Shown: positions 1-9,347 of the stretch, piece by piece
Position numbering within the stretch: position 1 is the stretch's first letter
Layout: every line of letters begins with the position of its first letter
From: Phascolarctos cinereus
Lineage: Eukaryota > Chordata > Mammalia > Diprotodontia > Phascolarctidae
Reading direction: 5' to 3'
DNA: 64,000 nt
Assembly: GCF_002099425.1 (NCBI RefSeq)
Contig: NW_018344253.1
Location: 2,170,001-2,234,000, forward strand
Made by a program: the position numbers and the translations under genes
Notes under the pieces: model-generated
Databases searched by the model: none
Told to the model about the DNA's origin: nothing
The model's input: only the letters and a program-made list of their open reading frames with translations

Positions 1-16
1 ATAAAAAAAAAAAAAG

Positions 17-82
17 AAACACTTAGCACAGTGCCTGACACATAGAAGGCACTCTATAAATGCTAGTTATTGTTTATTATTA
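17..82 (+). mobile_element. MIR 3' tail
   Basis: The CACTTAGCACAGTGCCTG and TAAATGCTAGTTATT motifs are the 3' tail of a sense MIR SINE. Its body lies outside the window or has been lost. Confidence 0.7.
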
Positions 83-87
83 GGTTA

Positions 88-250
88 ACTAGCACTTTTA
101 AAGTCTGCAAAGCACTTTACAAATATTATCACATTTAGTCATCACAACAGCCCTAGGAGTTAGGTTCTATTATTAGCCCCATTTTACAGATGAAAAAACA
201 GAGGCAGATAGAAGTTAAGCAACTAACTGAGGGCCACGCATCTAGGAAGT
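88..250 (-). mobile_element. MIR-class CORE-SINE
   Basis: GCAAAGCACTTTACAAATATT followed by CCCATTTTACAGATGAAAAA and a decayed TTAAGCAACTAACTGAGGGC is the antisense order of a MIR-class element. The tRNA-like head is lost. Confidence 0.75.
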
Positions 251-1107
251 GTCTGCAAGATACTTTGAAGAGGCAGAGTACTTGATCTCTGCCAGTTTAC
301 AGTTTAAAATGGAGAACAGAAGCTGTCGAATAGCACATTGTAAAATCCCAAGCCCAGGGACCTCTCAGTCTAAAGAAGAAAAGATAGCTCCAACTTTCCA
401 GGAGTCCCTACTTGAATTAGGAGAAAATTGTCCTTGCCCAGAGGGCACGCAATGTCTAATTCAAACTAGCCTTCAAGTCCACATAGCAGTTTATTTTAAA
501 AGCTGACCTCACTTTCTTTTTCTCCTTAGCAGAAGGGCAGCCTGACTGCCCTAAGCTTGCACTGGATGATGCTTTTCCATGCCCCAGTGACCATAGGCCT
601 TTTCCCCTGGGGGATGTCCTCATGGGCACCTCAGACCATGGCCCTGGCTGATTCCACCGTGCCAGCCGTGCGGAGCCAGCCTCCTCCTCCCTACCTTGCC
701 ACAGAGACCTAGCCAACTATATGCAAGGATCATTGGAGGCTTTGACTGGATACCAATAAGCTTTCAAGCCCATTGGGAAGTCAAGTTTCTGGGAAAACCT
801 TCCCAACAGTGTTGCTCTCCCAGATTGCAATCCACTCTTACTCCTTGGCCTTCCTGAACTCAACTGGCAGAAAGGAGGCTTCAGCTTAGAGACAGGCCTA
901 TTTATATGTGTGAGGGAGAAGGCTTCCAAGGCCTGGTGGTGGATAACTCGGTGGGCTGTGGCCAGAAAGGGACCCCAGGTCCCCTGAGAGTCAAGCAGCA
1001 GAGCTGCTGGTGGAATTTGGAGCCTCTCTTTGGGGGCCATAACTTTCTCCAGGACACAGTGATTGAGGTGGGGGTGGGAAGGAGGGAAGGGTTGAAAGTT
1101 ACTTTAA
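251..1107. other. Unique DNA, no gene recognised
   Basis: No repeat is recognised here. A good 3' splice-site-like sequence (pyrimidine run then CCTTAG ending at 529) precedes about 60 open codons ending at a TAG at 710. The translation has no recognisable domain, and no convincing matching donor was found, so I do not call an exon. A near-consensus MEF2-like CTATTTATAT lies near 898. Confidence 0.4.
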
Positions 1108-1108
1108 G

Positions 1109-1312
1109 ACAAAGATTCTTAACCCTATTTTTGTGTGTGTAATAGACCCATACGGCAATCTGGTTAAGTATCCGGACCCCGTCTTACAAGAATGTTTTTA
1201 AATGCATAAAATAAAATACATAAGATTGCAAAGGAAACCAAGTGTTTTAAAATATAGTTGCTAAAATTTTTTTTTGAAAATGTTCTCAGACCCCCCAGGT
1301 TAAGAATTCTTA
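1109..1312. mobile_element. hAT-type non-autonomous DNA transposon
   Basis: About 200 bp are bounded by degenerate terminal inverted repeats, ATTCTTAACC on the left and GGTTAAGAAT on the right. The interior is AT-rich with no coding capacity. Related copies lie at 24621, 31780 and 33732. The hAT (Charlie/MER-like) placement is from memory of TTCTTAACCTGGGGTCC-type ends. Confidence 0.6.
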
Positions 1313-1340
1313 CCTAGGGTGTCTTAAGAAAGAATTATGG

Positions 1341-1497
1341 GGGTAGGGAAGCTAGGTGGCACAGTGGATAGAGGATGGACCCTGAAGTCAGGAGGACCTG
1401 AGTTCAAATCCAGCCTCAGACCAAACACTTGATGCTTACTAGCTGTGTGACCCTGGGCAAGTCACTTAACCTTGCCTAAAACAAAACAAAACAAAAA
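1341..1497 (+). mobile_element. Short tRNA-SINE
   Basis: A complete short tRNA-derived SINE with an A/B-box head, CTAGCTGTGTGACCCTGGGC and a CAAAA-rich tail. It is flanked by AAGAAAGAATTATGG (1326-1340) and AAAGAACGAATTATGG, a target-site duplication, which shows LINE-driven insertion. Confidence 0.88.
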
Positions 1498-1514
1498 CAA
1501 AGAACGAATTATGG

Positions 1515-1794
1515 ATCACTCTGGTAGAGAGATAAGGAAGAACACTTCTGGGCTTCTCTGAAAGGTTCCTCTGGGAAGTGGTTTCTTAAACCCTTGAAGT
1601 CTGTGGAATCTCCCCTTGTCGGTAGACCCCCTAGCCCACAACCAAATCTCCAGTCTTTGAGAGGAATAAAAAACCCATTCTCCATCCTCTTCCCAACCCA
1701 TTGTTCAAGGTTACTAGTTATTTCAGGACTCCCCCGAATTGGGAAAAGTCGAGAGATTCATCCATTCATTCATATTCATTCGATGAACAGCTCC
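1515..1794. other. Unique DNA
   Basis: No repeat or gene recognised. A short imperfect ATTC run lies near 1760-1780 beside the L2 end that follows. Confidence 0.4.
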
Positions 1795-1862
1795 ACCTAA
1801 TCGATCAATAAACATTTATTAAGTGACTCATAAAAGCCAAGTCCTGGGGCTAGGAAGATGAA
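1795..1862 (-). mobile_element. L2 LINE 3' end
   Basis: TCAATAAACATTTATTAAGTG followed by a degraded CAAGTCCTGGGGCTAGG is the antisense form of the L2 3' terminus, which is seen many times in this window. Confidence 0.7.
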
Positions 1863-1957
1863 AATGAAACTCTTTGTATAAAAATGAAACTTTTGTCTTT
1901 TTTGCTCATTTGTCTTCAAGGAAGTCACATTTTATGGAAGAAAACATATATGTATAA

Positions 1958-2066
1958 TAGTACTAGCTAGCATTTATTTATGTACTCCTTTAAGGTTTGC
2001 AAAACACTATTTACATATATATATATTTGTATATAAATAAACATATTGTATATGAATATATATATC
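1958..2066 (-). mobile_element. MIR-class fragment plus AT microsatellite
   Basis: CTAGCATTTATTTATG and AAGGTTTGCAAAACACT mark the antisense 3' part of a MIR-class SINE to about 2014. The rest is TATATA-rich simple sequence. Confidence 0.6.
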
Positions 2067-2740
2067 AGAGAACAAGCCAAATGCAGAGCAATTCAGCACC
2101 AGAAGGCTGGCCACAGGGTGATGATTTCTTCCCCCTTGGCCTCAGTAAGGAAACCATCCAAGAAGGGTTTTGCTGTTCATTGATGGAGGTGCTATCCAGA
2201 GGGACACGCTCACAGATCCTTTGAAGGACGGAAGTGAGCACTGAGACCTTCAATATTCCAAACAGTTTCTCATGGGCCCCAGAGCATCTCCCATCCCCAA
2301 CCTCCACTAGTATGAGGCAGGAGGGGCTGATTTGGAGGCTCTTCAGAGAGTGCTTGGACTTCCAATGCTGATTAACAAGTTGGGGGAATTTTGAAAATGT
2401 CTGAGAACACGAATGACTCCCCAAAGCAGGAAATCCCCACCCAGGGCTGGCACCCTTTCCTGACCCCTGAACAAGACCCCTTGGATCATTGGGAGATGAG
2501 TGGAATGGACGTGACTTAGGACCATCCCTGAGTATGTGGGGAAAGCTGATCTTTGTCAGGATTAAACAGATGGGGGAATTCCGAAATCCCCATCTCCAGG
2601 ACTCTGCGACTCTACCAGGAGCTTCTGAATTCCAGGTCATTGTTCCAGCCACCACTACTTTGCCTGCTGAACTCACTCAACTTTTTTGTCCAGCTTTGGC
2701 TCTCATCTTTACTATAGTCAGTATTTGTTTTGGAACCAAA
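2067..2740. other. Unique DNA with a long open minus frame
   Basis: No repeat recognised. The minus strand is open for 203 codons (2676 down to 2065). The translation is compositionally mixed, with no signal peptide, membrane span or known motif. I treat it as non-coding by default but note it as a finding because it is the longest open frame outside obvious repeats. Confidence 0.35.
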
Positions 2741-2741
2741 A

Positions 2742-3056
2742 AACTGAAATCTAGGAAAGACCTTAGCTTGAAAAGGCTTCAATTCTTACCTAGCCTTTAA
2801 TTACTGCATGGGTGTTGCCTCAGACAAACTGAGACCTGGGAAAGACTGTAGCTTGAAAAGGCCAAGGTCTCTCACCGCGTCCAGGGCCAGCACCAGTCAT
2901 CTTGACCTATGTCGTTTCACTGGACTTCCATGCCTCTCGAGGAGAGAGTGAGGCCGGTGACTTTGCACAGCTCTGCCTCACTTACATCGAATTCACTTGC
3001 AAGTCAAGACATCGCCCTCCTGATGTCATTGGTCCTCTTTGAGAATGAAGGACAAA
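2742..3056 (-). mobile_element. D-family marsupial repeat
   Basis: Reads in reverse from GTCCTCTTTGAGAATGAAGG (head, near 3035) back through GGAGAGAGTGAGGC. The distal end contains the segment AAAGAC..TAGCTTGAAAAGG twice (near 2757 and 2844), an imperfect internal duplication of about 90 bp. Confidence 0.75.
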
Positions 3057-3337
3057 AGAATATTTTGGAATCAACACTCTCAGAGTGAGAAGGGACCTTA
3101 GAGGTCCTCTAGCATTACTTCTTGCCTTAGTCTGTGTCTCATCTCATAGTGATTAAAGTCCAGTGCTAATGAAGACAAGATCATGGGTTCCATCCCCATC
3201 CCTTGGTTATATTTATACAGAGATCTACCTCTGTTTCCTGGCAAGAAGTGGAAGTTCTACTGCTGGCCAGTTTTTTTCTCAAATGAGTGCCTTGGGTTAC
3301 CATAAGAAAGAATGAAGGTAGGGGGAGGGGGAGGAGA
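3057..3337. other. Mostly unique, with a MIR3-like trace
   Basis: A short AGAAGGGACCTTAGAGGTCC near 3089-3108 is a MIR3-like trace. The rest is unassigned. Confidence 0.4.
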
Positions 3338-3437
3338 ACAAGCATTTATTAATCACCTATTATGTGCTAGGTACTGTGCAAAATGCTTTACAAACATTAT
3401 CTCCCTCAATCCTCATGACAACCTTGTGAGGTAGTTG
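3338..3437 (-). mobile_element. MIR-class CORE-SINE fragment
   Basis: AGCATTTATTAATCACC, ATGCTTTACAAACATTATCT and CTTGTGAGGTAGTTG give the antisense 3' half of a MIR. Confidence 0.7.
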
Positions 3438-3459
3438 AATGCAAGCCCAATCTCATTGT

Positions 3460-3568
3460 TAGAGAAAGATGTGGTGAAGGGTCTGGGAGCCATAGTGCAT
3501 GAGACTTGAGAAGGACTAGGGACATTTAAAATAAAGAAGGGAAGCCTTAGAGAAAACATAGCATCTAC
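3460..3568 (+). mobile_element. L3/CR1 LINE, upstream part
   Basis: GAGACTTGAGAAGGACTAGG followed by GAAGCCTTAGAGAAAACATA resembles the L3 stretch just upstream of the unit at 3569-3836. The later duplicate at 5432 lacks this part. Confidence 0.55.
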
Positions 3569-3836
3569 TCTTGAGGATTTTAAGGTCTACAAGGTAGAAG
3601 AGGGGTTCATGTGTTCTACTTAACCCCAGAGGGCAGATTGAGGAGCAAGTGATGGGTGGAAGGTGTTGAGAGGAAGATTTTTGACTCCATGCAAAGAAAA
3701 ACTTCCTAACAATCCAAGCTGATCAAAATTGGAACAAGAGGTGGTGTGTTCCCTATCTGTTGATGGAGATATTTCAGCAGAAGCAGGATCACCCCTTGTC
3801 AAGGGTTTTACAAAGAGGATTCTTGCTCAGGTCTGG
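3569..3836 (+). repeat. Duplicated L3/CR1 fragment, copy 1
   Basis: 268 bp of L3 3' sequence (CCCCAGAGGGCAGA, AAAAACTTCCTAACAATCC, GAGGTGGTGTGTTCCC) that recurs at 5432-5699 with four substitutions and no gaps. L3 is ancient, so independent insertions should differ far more; this is a recent DNA duplication. Both copies end at the same base, before L3's own 3' terminus. Confidence 0.9.
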
Positions 3837-3840
3837 ATAT

Positions 3841-4075
3841 CAATCTGGCAGTTCTGTAGAGGATGAATTGGAGAGAAGAGAGATTTAAGGAAAGGAGGCC
3901 AATTAGGAGGCTAGAGTCCAGGTAGGAGGCGATGGGTAACCAACAGTGGTGGGCATGTAAATGGAGAGAAGGACGTTGATTTGAGGGATTTTACAGCTGT
4001 AGAATAGATGAGAATTGCCAATGTGAATGAGGGAGATGGAAGACCAGAGGAAGCTCTCAATGTTAATTGCTATTC
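3841..4075 (-). mobile_element. L2 LINE fragment
   Basis: AATTGGAGAGAAGAGAG, CCAATTAGGAGGCTA, GGTAGGAGGCGATGGG and GTGGAGAGAAGG-like blocks follow the antisense order of the L2 ORF2 3' part. Confidence 0.65.
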
Positions 4076-4584
4076 ATCTAGCCATTGGATGGGGCCTGTT
4101 GGAAGCAGGGCAGCTAGCTGGCCTCTTAGGTCATTTCCAGTACTGAGATTCCAGGATTCCGTGATGTGTATATCCTCTCGAGAGGGAGAGGGTCAGGAAC
4201 CTTGGCACCACAAGAAAAGGAGAGTGCTGGGTATTGGTCCGGATGCAGGATCCCTTGTTCTCATCCCCCTCTCTGTAAATTGTGAAATCTCCTTTTAGCT
4301 TATAGGAAGAATTTATTGAGTCAGAATTTACCCTCTCAGATGCTCTGGAGGGGCTAGTAAATAATGAGAGCCAACTTCTCCAACTACAGGAATCATTACG
4401 GGATTCCATTGGCTGCCTTCCCCTGAGCTAGCCTGAGCCTAGCGCCAGCAAATCAACAACATATCCTTTCACACCACCTCCTTCAAAAGTTCTCACCTCC
4501 CCTATGCCTTTCATGAGCCAGGGCAGGGAGAGCTCAGGCGTCTCTCTGCTCCATTTGTTGCTATCTTCTCTTGTTGCCTAAAAA
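4076..4584. other. Unique DNA
   Basis: About 500 bp with no repeat, long frame or recognised signal. Confidence 0.4.
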
Positions 4585-4639
4585 TAAAATAATGATAATA
4601 ACTATTAAAATAGTTAGCATTTATGTAGTGCTTTCTGGG

Positions 4640-4845
4640 CAAAAAGAGGCAGCCTGGCAGAGCCAAGCTTAGAATCAGGAAGACTTGGTTTCAGATCCTG
4701 CCTCTGACCCATACTGTGTGACTCTGGCCAAGTCACTTGAACTCTCAATGCCCTAGGAAACTCTTTAAGATGAAAGTTGAAGAGAAGGCGCTGACCTCAA
4801 TTCCTGGAAGGTGTTCCCTATGTCAATGAAAACCCTAGTTTCCTG
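4640..4845 (+). mobile_element. E-family tRNA-SINE
   Basis: GAATCAGGAAGACTTGG, CCTGCCTCTGACCCATACTG, then CTAGGAAACTCTTTAAGATG and GTTCCCTATGTCAATGAAA. The same order occurs at 15735, 22225 and 28725. It interrupts the MIR-class element around it. Confidence 0.65.
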
Positions 4846-4920
4846 TTCCTTTCAGGGTACACAGCACTTTCGCATATATTATGCCATTCAATCCATAAAA
4901 CAACTCCTTGAGGTAGATTT

Positions 4921-5173
4921 GTTGTTGTTCAGTCGTTTCACTTGCGTCCAACTCTTTGTGACCCCTTTTGGCATTTTCTTGGCAAAGATATTACAGTGGC
5001 TCGCCATTTCCTTCTCCAGCTCATTTTACAGATGAGGAAACTGAGGCAAACAAAGTGAAGTGACTTGCCCAGAGTCACACAGCTAGCAAATATCAGGCCA
5101 AACTGGAACTCAGGAAGATGAGTCTTCTTGATTCCAGGCCCAGTGCTCTATCCACTTCACCACCTAGCTGCTC
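4921..5173 (-). mobile_element. MAR1-type long SINE
   Basis: Complete antisense element running from a GTTGTTGTTC start to CACCACCTAGCTG. The flanks CTCCTTGAGGTAG (4904-4915) and CTCCTTTGAGGTAG (5171-5184) are a target-site duplication within the host MIR. Confidence 0.88.
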
Positions 5174-5320
5174 CTTTGAGGTAGGAAGGGCTGATATTAT
5201 TTCACTGATTTTATAAGTGGGGGAACTGAGGCCCAGAGAAAAGAAGCAAGATACTCATAGACACATGGCTAATAAGTAAGAATTCAAACCCAGCTCTTTT
5301 GTAACTAGTGAAGTGTTCTG

Positions 5321-5431
5321 AAAAAAGGAAGCACCTGATTAATGCTTGTAAAATGTAATCAAATTCTGACTACAAGTCCACTGTACCAAGATGGTTCATC
5401 TTGAAGTCTCAGACTTAGTCCCTGTCTAAAT
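5321..5431. other. Unique DNA before the second L3 unit
   Basis: No repeat recognised. The L3 homology present upstream of copy 1 is absent here. Confidence 0.45.
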
Positions 5432-5699
5432 TCTTGAGGATTTTAAGGTCTACAAGGTAGAAGAGGGGTTCATTTGTTCTACTTAACCCCAGAGGGCAGA
5501 TTGAGGAGCAAGTGACGGGTGGAAGGTGTTGAGAGGAAGATTTTTGACTCCATGCAAAGAAAAACTTCCTAACAATCCAAGCTGATCAAAATTGGAACAA
5601 GAGGTGGTGTGTTCCCTATTTGTTGATGGAGATATTTCAGCAGAAGCAGGATCACCCCTTGTCAAGGGTTTTACAAAGAAGATTCTTGCTCAGGTCTGG
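5432..5699 (+). repeat. Duplicated L3/CR1 fragment, copy 2
   Basis: Aligned without gaps to 3569-3836 with four substitutions over 268 bp (about 98.5% identity). Flanks on both sides differ completely from those of copy 1. The start lies inside L3 sequence, not at a natural element end, so this is a direct duplication with 1863 bp spacing. Confidence 0.9.
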
Positions 5700-5849
5700 G
5701 CAGGGCAGGGAGAGCCACAATGCCTAACCATTGGCATCACTTGCTTCTTACGATATGCCCTCCCCATTTCTGCTACTCATTGCATCGTGAGATTCGTGAG
5801 AAGTGGAAGGTACCTTAGAGATCTCCTGATTCATCTCATGGGAGCTCAC
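5700..5849. other. Unique DNA with a MIR3-like trace
   Basis: GTGGAAGGTACCTTAGAGAT near 5803 is a short MIR3-like match. Nothing else is recognised. Confidence 0.4.
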
Positions 5850-6050
5850 CTTCCTGAGGAAGACTCATCTTCCTGAGTTCAAATCCAGCCTCAGACATTT
5901 CCTGGCTGTGTGATCCTGGGCAAGTCACTTAACCCTGTTTGCCTCAGTTTCTTTATCTGTAAAATGAACTGGAGAAAGAAATGGCAAACCACTTTGCCAA
6001 GAAAACCTCAAATGGGCTCATGAAGAACCAGACATGATTGAACAACAAGG
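5850..6050 (+). mobile_element. MAR1-type long SINE, 5'-truncated
   Basis: Begins inside the head (GACTCATCTTCCTGAGTTC) and continues through GTTTGCCTCAGTTTC, GGAGAAAGAAATGGCAAACC and CCAAGAAAACCTCAAATGGG to TTGAACAACAA. Confidence 0.85.
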
Positions 6051-6655
6051 TACTGGGAATTCATAACAAAAACCAAACCACTCATGACTTCAGAGAGCTT
6101 ACATTTAACTGGGCTGAGGGGTGGGAGTGGGGGTTGGGGGGAATCCTTTGACTCCAAATTCAGTACTTTTTTCTGACAATGCCTCTCTCATTCCTATAGG
6201 TCAACCGATGCTCGCATCCTTACTGTCAATAGTAAGATTTGAGTGGTTTCTTCAGAAATAGGGAAGGGGTGCACTGAGTCATCTGCACTTCTGACCTGCT
6301 ACCTCTCCTACCCAAAGACATGAATGTGTAACAGCTGATAAATTAATGGTGAATTCTGTGGAGCTCATGAACTCTAGCTGTGAAAGGAACTGGTTGGTTA
6401 CAAGGATCCAGTTTAAGACCTTGACCTCATTAACACTGTACTCTAACCTGCTTAGCTTGTAGAAGTGGGAATAAATGAATTGATTGTTTACTTATTTAAT
6501 CCAGAAACTTATTCAAGGATGTCTTTCTGTAGTTAATATCAAGGGTGTATACTCCTGTATGTAGGAAACAAGATTGTTGATGGTCCTTTTTTTGAGGGGA
6601 GGGGGTAGTTGAGGGTAGGAGGCCTTGCATATCACCAGCCCTGGCTTCCATGCCT
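6051..6655. other. Mostly unique DNA
   Basis: A weak antisense L2 trace (AGAGAGCTTACATTTAAC) lies near 6094-6111. Nothing else is recognised. Confidence 0.4.
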
Positions 6656-6800
6656 ATTGCTTGTGGGACCACAAGCAAATCACTAAATGTCTATAAAGCT
6701 CAGTTTCCTTATCTATAAAATGGGAGTAATGAGAAAATAATCCGCACATTTTAAATACTATAGAAATGTAAGTTTTTAATGATTAGTTTCAGCTCTTCAG
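6656..6800 (+). mobile_element. MIR fragment
   Basis: GCAAATCACTAAATGTCT, CTCAGTTTCCTTATCTATAA and AATGGGAGTAATGAG follow sense MIR order. Confidence 0.65.
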
Positions 6801-7284
6801 TATCTTTAAGTAGACTAAACAGTAAAATTTCTTAAGGAAGGAAATAGGGTAAGCCTTGGGCCCTTCGAGAGGCAGGAAAGGGTTGACCACTCCAAAAGGC
6901 AACAACACCCAGACCTTTTCCTCTGTAGCCCAATGCAGAAGCTAGCAGCACTTGGAAGGAGATAGGGCCTAGGAGCATGTTCTGCATATTGACACGCTCA
7001 GGAGATCCTAGAGTATCGCCCTTAACTTTTCAAACACTAAGGAATTATTTCAGAGAAGCAGGGTTGACACTGTACCACGATGCCCAGAACAGTAACCAGC
7101 TGAACAGAGAGTCCTAGGAAAGTGACATCTGTATTTGTGTCCCTGAGGGCAAGAACCTTGTTCTGGTTCTTCCTGTCCACCCTCCCCCTACCCAGAGCAG
7201 GATGGAACTCTCTTTGGGCACAAATTATGTTTTCCCCATCACCCTTGGCACTCAGTGAGAAGGGAGGAAGGGAGGACACAGAAA
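6801..7284. other. Unique DNA
   Basis: No repeat, gene or clear signal. Short overlapping open frames on both strands near 7037-7322 have no recognisable content. Confidence 0.4.
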
Positions 7285-7490
7285 TTTACCAAACACTTAC
7301 AACATGCTGCTTATTCTACTAGGCTTTTTACAAATATCTCACTTAAGCTGGGTGCTATTATTATCCCCATTTTAGAGCTGAATAAACTGAGGCTGATTAA
7401 GTGACTTACCCAGGGTCACACAGATAGCTAAGTGTCTGAGGCCAAATGTAAACCTAGGTCTTCCCGATTTCAGACCCAACACTCTATATG
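7285..7490 (-). mobile_element. MIR-class CORE-SINE
   Basis: CTATTATTATCCCCATTTTA, AAACTGAGGCTGATTAAGTG and CCCAGGGTCACACAGATAG in antisense order, ending near CCCAACACTCTATATGAAG. Confidence 0.8.
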
Positions 7491-7554
7491 AAGACGCGGA
7501 CTGTCTTCCCAATCAGAACTAGGAGATACCTGAGGGCAGAGACTGTCTTCCCTA

Positions 7555-7660
7555 TCCCCACCTCCATCTGACTTGAAGCTTCCTGAAGGCAGATCCTACT
7601 GACTGCTCCTTCTATATCCCTCCATAATACCCAGCCCAGGGATCTGTACACAGTGGACAG
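7555..7660 (+). mobile_element. L2 3' end, decayed
   Basis: CTTGAAGCTTCCTGAAGGCAG and CCCAGCCCAGGGATCTGTAC recall the L2 3' terminus. The match is weak. Confidence 0.4.
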
Positions 7661-7689
7661 TCAGGGCAGGAGAGTAGAGAAAGACTGGT

Positions 7690-8120
7690 CCATAGCTCTG
7701 CTGACTTTAAGAATTATTTGTAGCAAACGGTGCCAAGGGAAGGGGTCAACATACGAAAAAGGAGGTGGGTTTTTTTTTCTTGTTTTGTTTTTCATGATTT
7801 CAAAATATTTTCCAAACTGCAAAAAAAGATGGCTCTTACGAACAGATACAGGGCCCTTTGGTCAACTGGCAGAAGGAATGTGCCAAGGGTCCCATGTTTG
7901 CCAAAATAAATATCTCCTCCGCATCTTCACTGCCAGCAGCAGAGTTGAGACAGGCCAAACCCCACATCCACAGATTCTTTCTGGAGCCAATCTGCTGCAG
8001 CCATCATAAATAGCTCTACTTTGTTTATGCAGCAATGACACGGGTCTTACCTTTACTCACAGCAGGCACATTCCAGAGGGCAATTGTGGGTGATTTACCT
8101 TTCTGAGCTAGAAGCAGTTC
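7690..8120. promoter_or_regulatory. Candidate regulatory element
   Basis: Repeat-free and balanced in composition, flanked by repeats. It holds an inverted pair of TEAD-type motifs, GGAATGT at 7875-7881 and ACATTCC at 8068-8074, with AAAATAAATATC and CATAAATAGC (MEF2-like, one mismatch) between. It resembles an enhancer in texture. No gene is evident, and conservation was not tested. Confidence 0.35.
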
Positions 8121-8740
8121 CCTGGAGAGGAGTGGGTGGCCTCCCTGCTTCTACTAGGTCCTATTCAGTGGCTTTCCATGGGGGATTTAGGGGAAGGGAG
8201 GGTGCTGTTTGAAATGGACAGACTGGTATGAGATCTCCCCTTTCACGCCAGCCCCTCACCCCCCACATGCAGCCAGGCCTGTGCTCTAAGGGCAGGGTAG
8301 TCTCAGACATTCTCATAAAGACCTCCGAGGTATCTGTCAGTGGCTGGGGCTTTGGTTTGGCTCTGTCTTCCCCACTCTCTGGAGCATCCTCCTGTTTGTT
8401 TGTGTTTCTTTAGGATGATGAATGTTTAAAAACTCTGCATGGCCTGATCAGCACACAAGAGATGGGCAGACATTCCTCCTTGCTCAGGAGCTGACATTCC
8501 ATGAACTCCCTCTGGCCTCCAGCATCTCCAGCAGAGGTAAAAGGAAGCTGAGACCATGCATTGCCCAGACAGCCTCCCCACTGAGGCACTGACTCTATCT
8601 AGCCCTGCTGAGACCTATCAACCAGAACACAAAAGAATGATAACCCTGGGGGCTGAATCTTGGTTCTATAGGAACTTAAATTAAATTGCAGGGAAAACTA
8701 GGAAGCAGTTTGGCAGAAATTAGATTTATGCCAACATCTT
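8121..8740. other. Unique DNA
   Basis: No repeat or gene recognised in about 600 bp. It could be the flank of the candidate element before it. Confidence 0.4.
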
Positions 8741-8822
8741 TTTTTTAAAATTTTTTTTTTTGGGCTATTGGGGTTAAGTGACTTGCCCAGGGTCACACAG
8801 CTAGTACACATCAAGTGTTTGA
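8741..8822 (-). mobile_element. Short tRNA-SINE, truncated
   Basis: Poly-T then GGGGTTAAGTGACTTGCCCA and CACACAGCTAGTA. The flanking CCAACATCTT at 8731-8740 and 8823-8832 is a perfect 10 bp target duplication around a 5'-truncated copy. Confidence 0.88.
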
Positions 8823-9153
8823 CCAACATCTTACACTACATACCATACAATAGGATCAAAACGGGTATAAGAACTTGTTTGTCCTTCATTTTTTGAAGAG
8901 GACCAGTGACATCATGGGTGATGTCTTGACTTTCCAGTGAATAGCATTAAATGAGGTAGAATTGCACAAAGTCTTCAGCCTCATTCTCTCTTCAAGAGTC
9001 ATTGAAGTTCAATGGCGGGACAAAAGTCAGAATGACTGGTGCTGGCCTGAGATGCGGTGGATGACCTTGACGTCTTCAATGTCTGACCAAGATTTAAGCT
9101 CTCCGGAGCCCGCTTCAGCCGTCTTCATGGCTGCTGGAAGAAATTGTTCTCAT

Positions 9154-9264
9154 AGGGCAGCTGGGTGGTGCAGTGGATAGAGCACTGGCCCTGAAGTCAG
9201 GAGGACCAAACACTTGACACTTACTAGCTGTGTGACCCTGGGCAAGTCACTTAACCCCAATTGC

Positions 9265-9327
<63 letters not shown>

Positions 9328-9347
9328 GAAAGAAGGAAGGAAGGAAA
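9154..9347 (+). mobile_element. Short tRNA-SINE inside the D-family element
   Basis: Bounded by GAAATTGTTCTCAT and GAAATTATTCTCAT, a target-site duplication of the host D element. The usual A-rich tail is replaced by a long AAAG microsatellite. Confidence 0.9.
9266..9337. repeat. (AAAG)n microsatellite
   Basis: About 17 uninterrupted AAAG-type units forming the expanded tail of the SINE. It passes into GAAGG units at the end. Confidence 0.95.

Larger units (their letters stand above)
4585..5320 (-). mobile_element. MIR-class SINE split by two insertions
   Basis: Pieces at 4585-4635, 4847-4920 and 5174-5320 read in order as one antisense MIR-class element (GTTAGCATTTATGTAGTGC; CAACTCCTTGAGGTAG; GGGGAACTGAGGCCCAGAG). 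The gaps hold an E-family SINE and a MAR1-type long SINE, so this is the oldest layer of a three-element nest. Confidence 0.75.

Noticed and set aside
1341-1497. tRNA gene (A and B box visible)
   Set aside because: The box motifs belong to the tRNA-derived head of a SINE, with an A-rich tail and a target duplication. No tRNA fold with an intact anticodon arm was found here or in the other SINEs.
9266-9337. Lysine/glutamate-rich coding repeat
   Set aside because: Pure AAAG microsatellite in a SINE tail.
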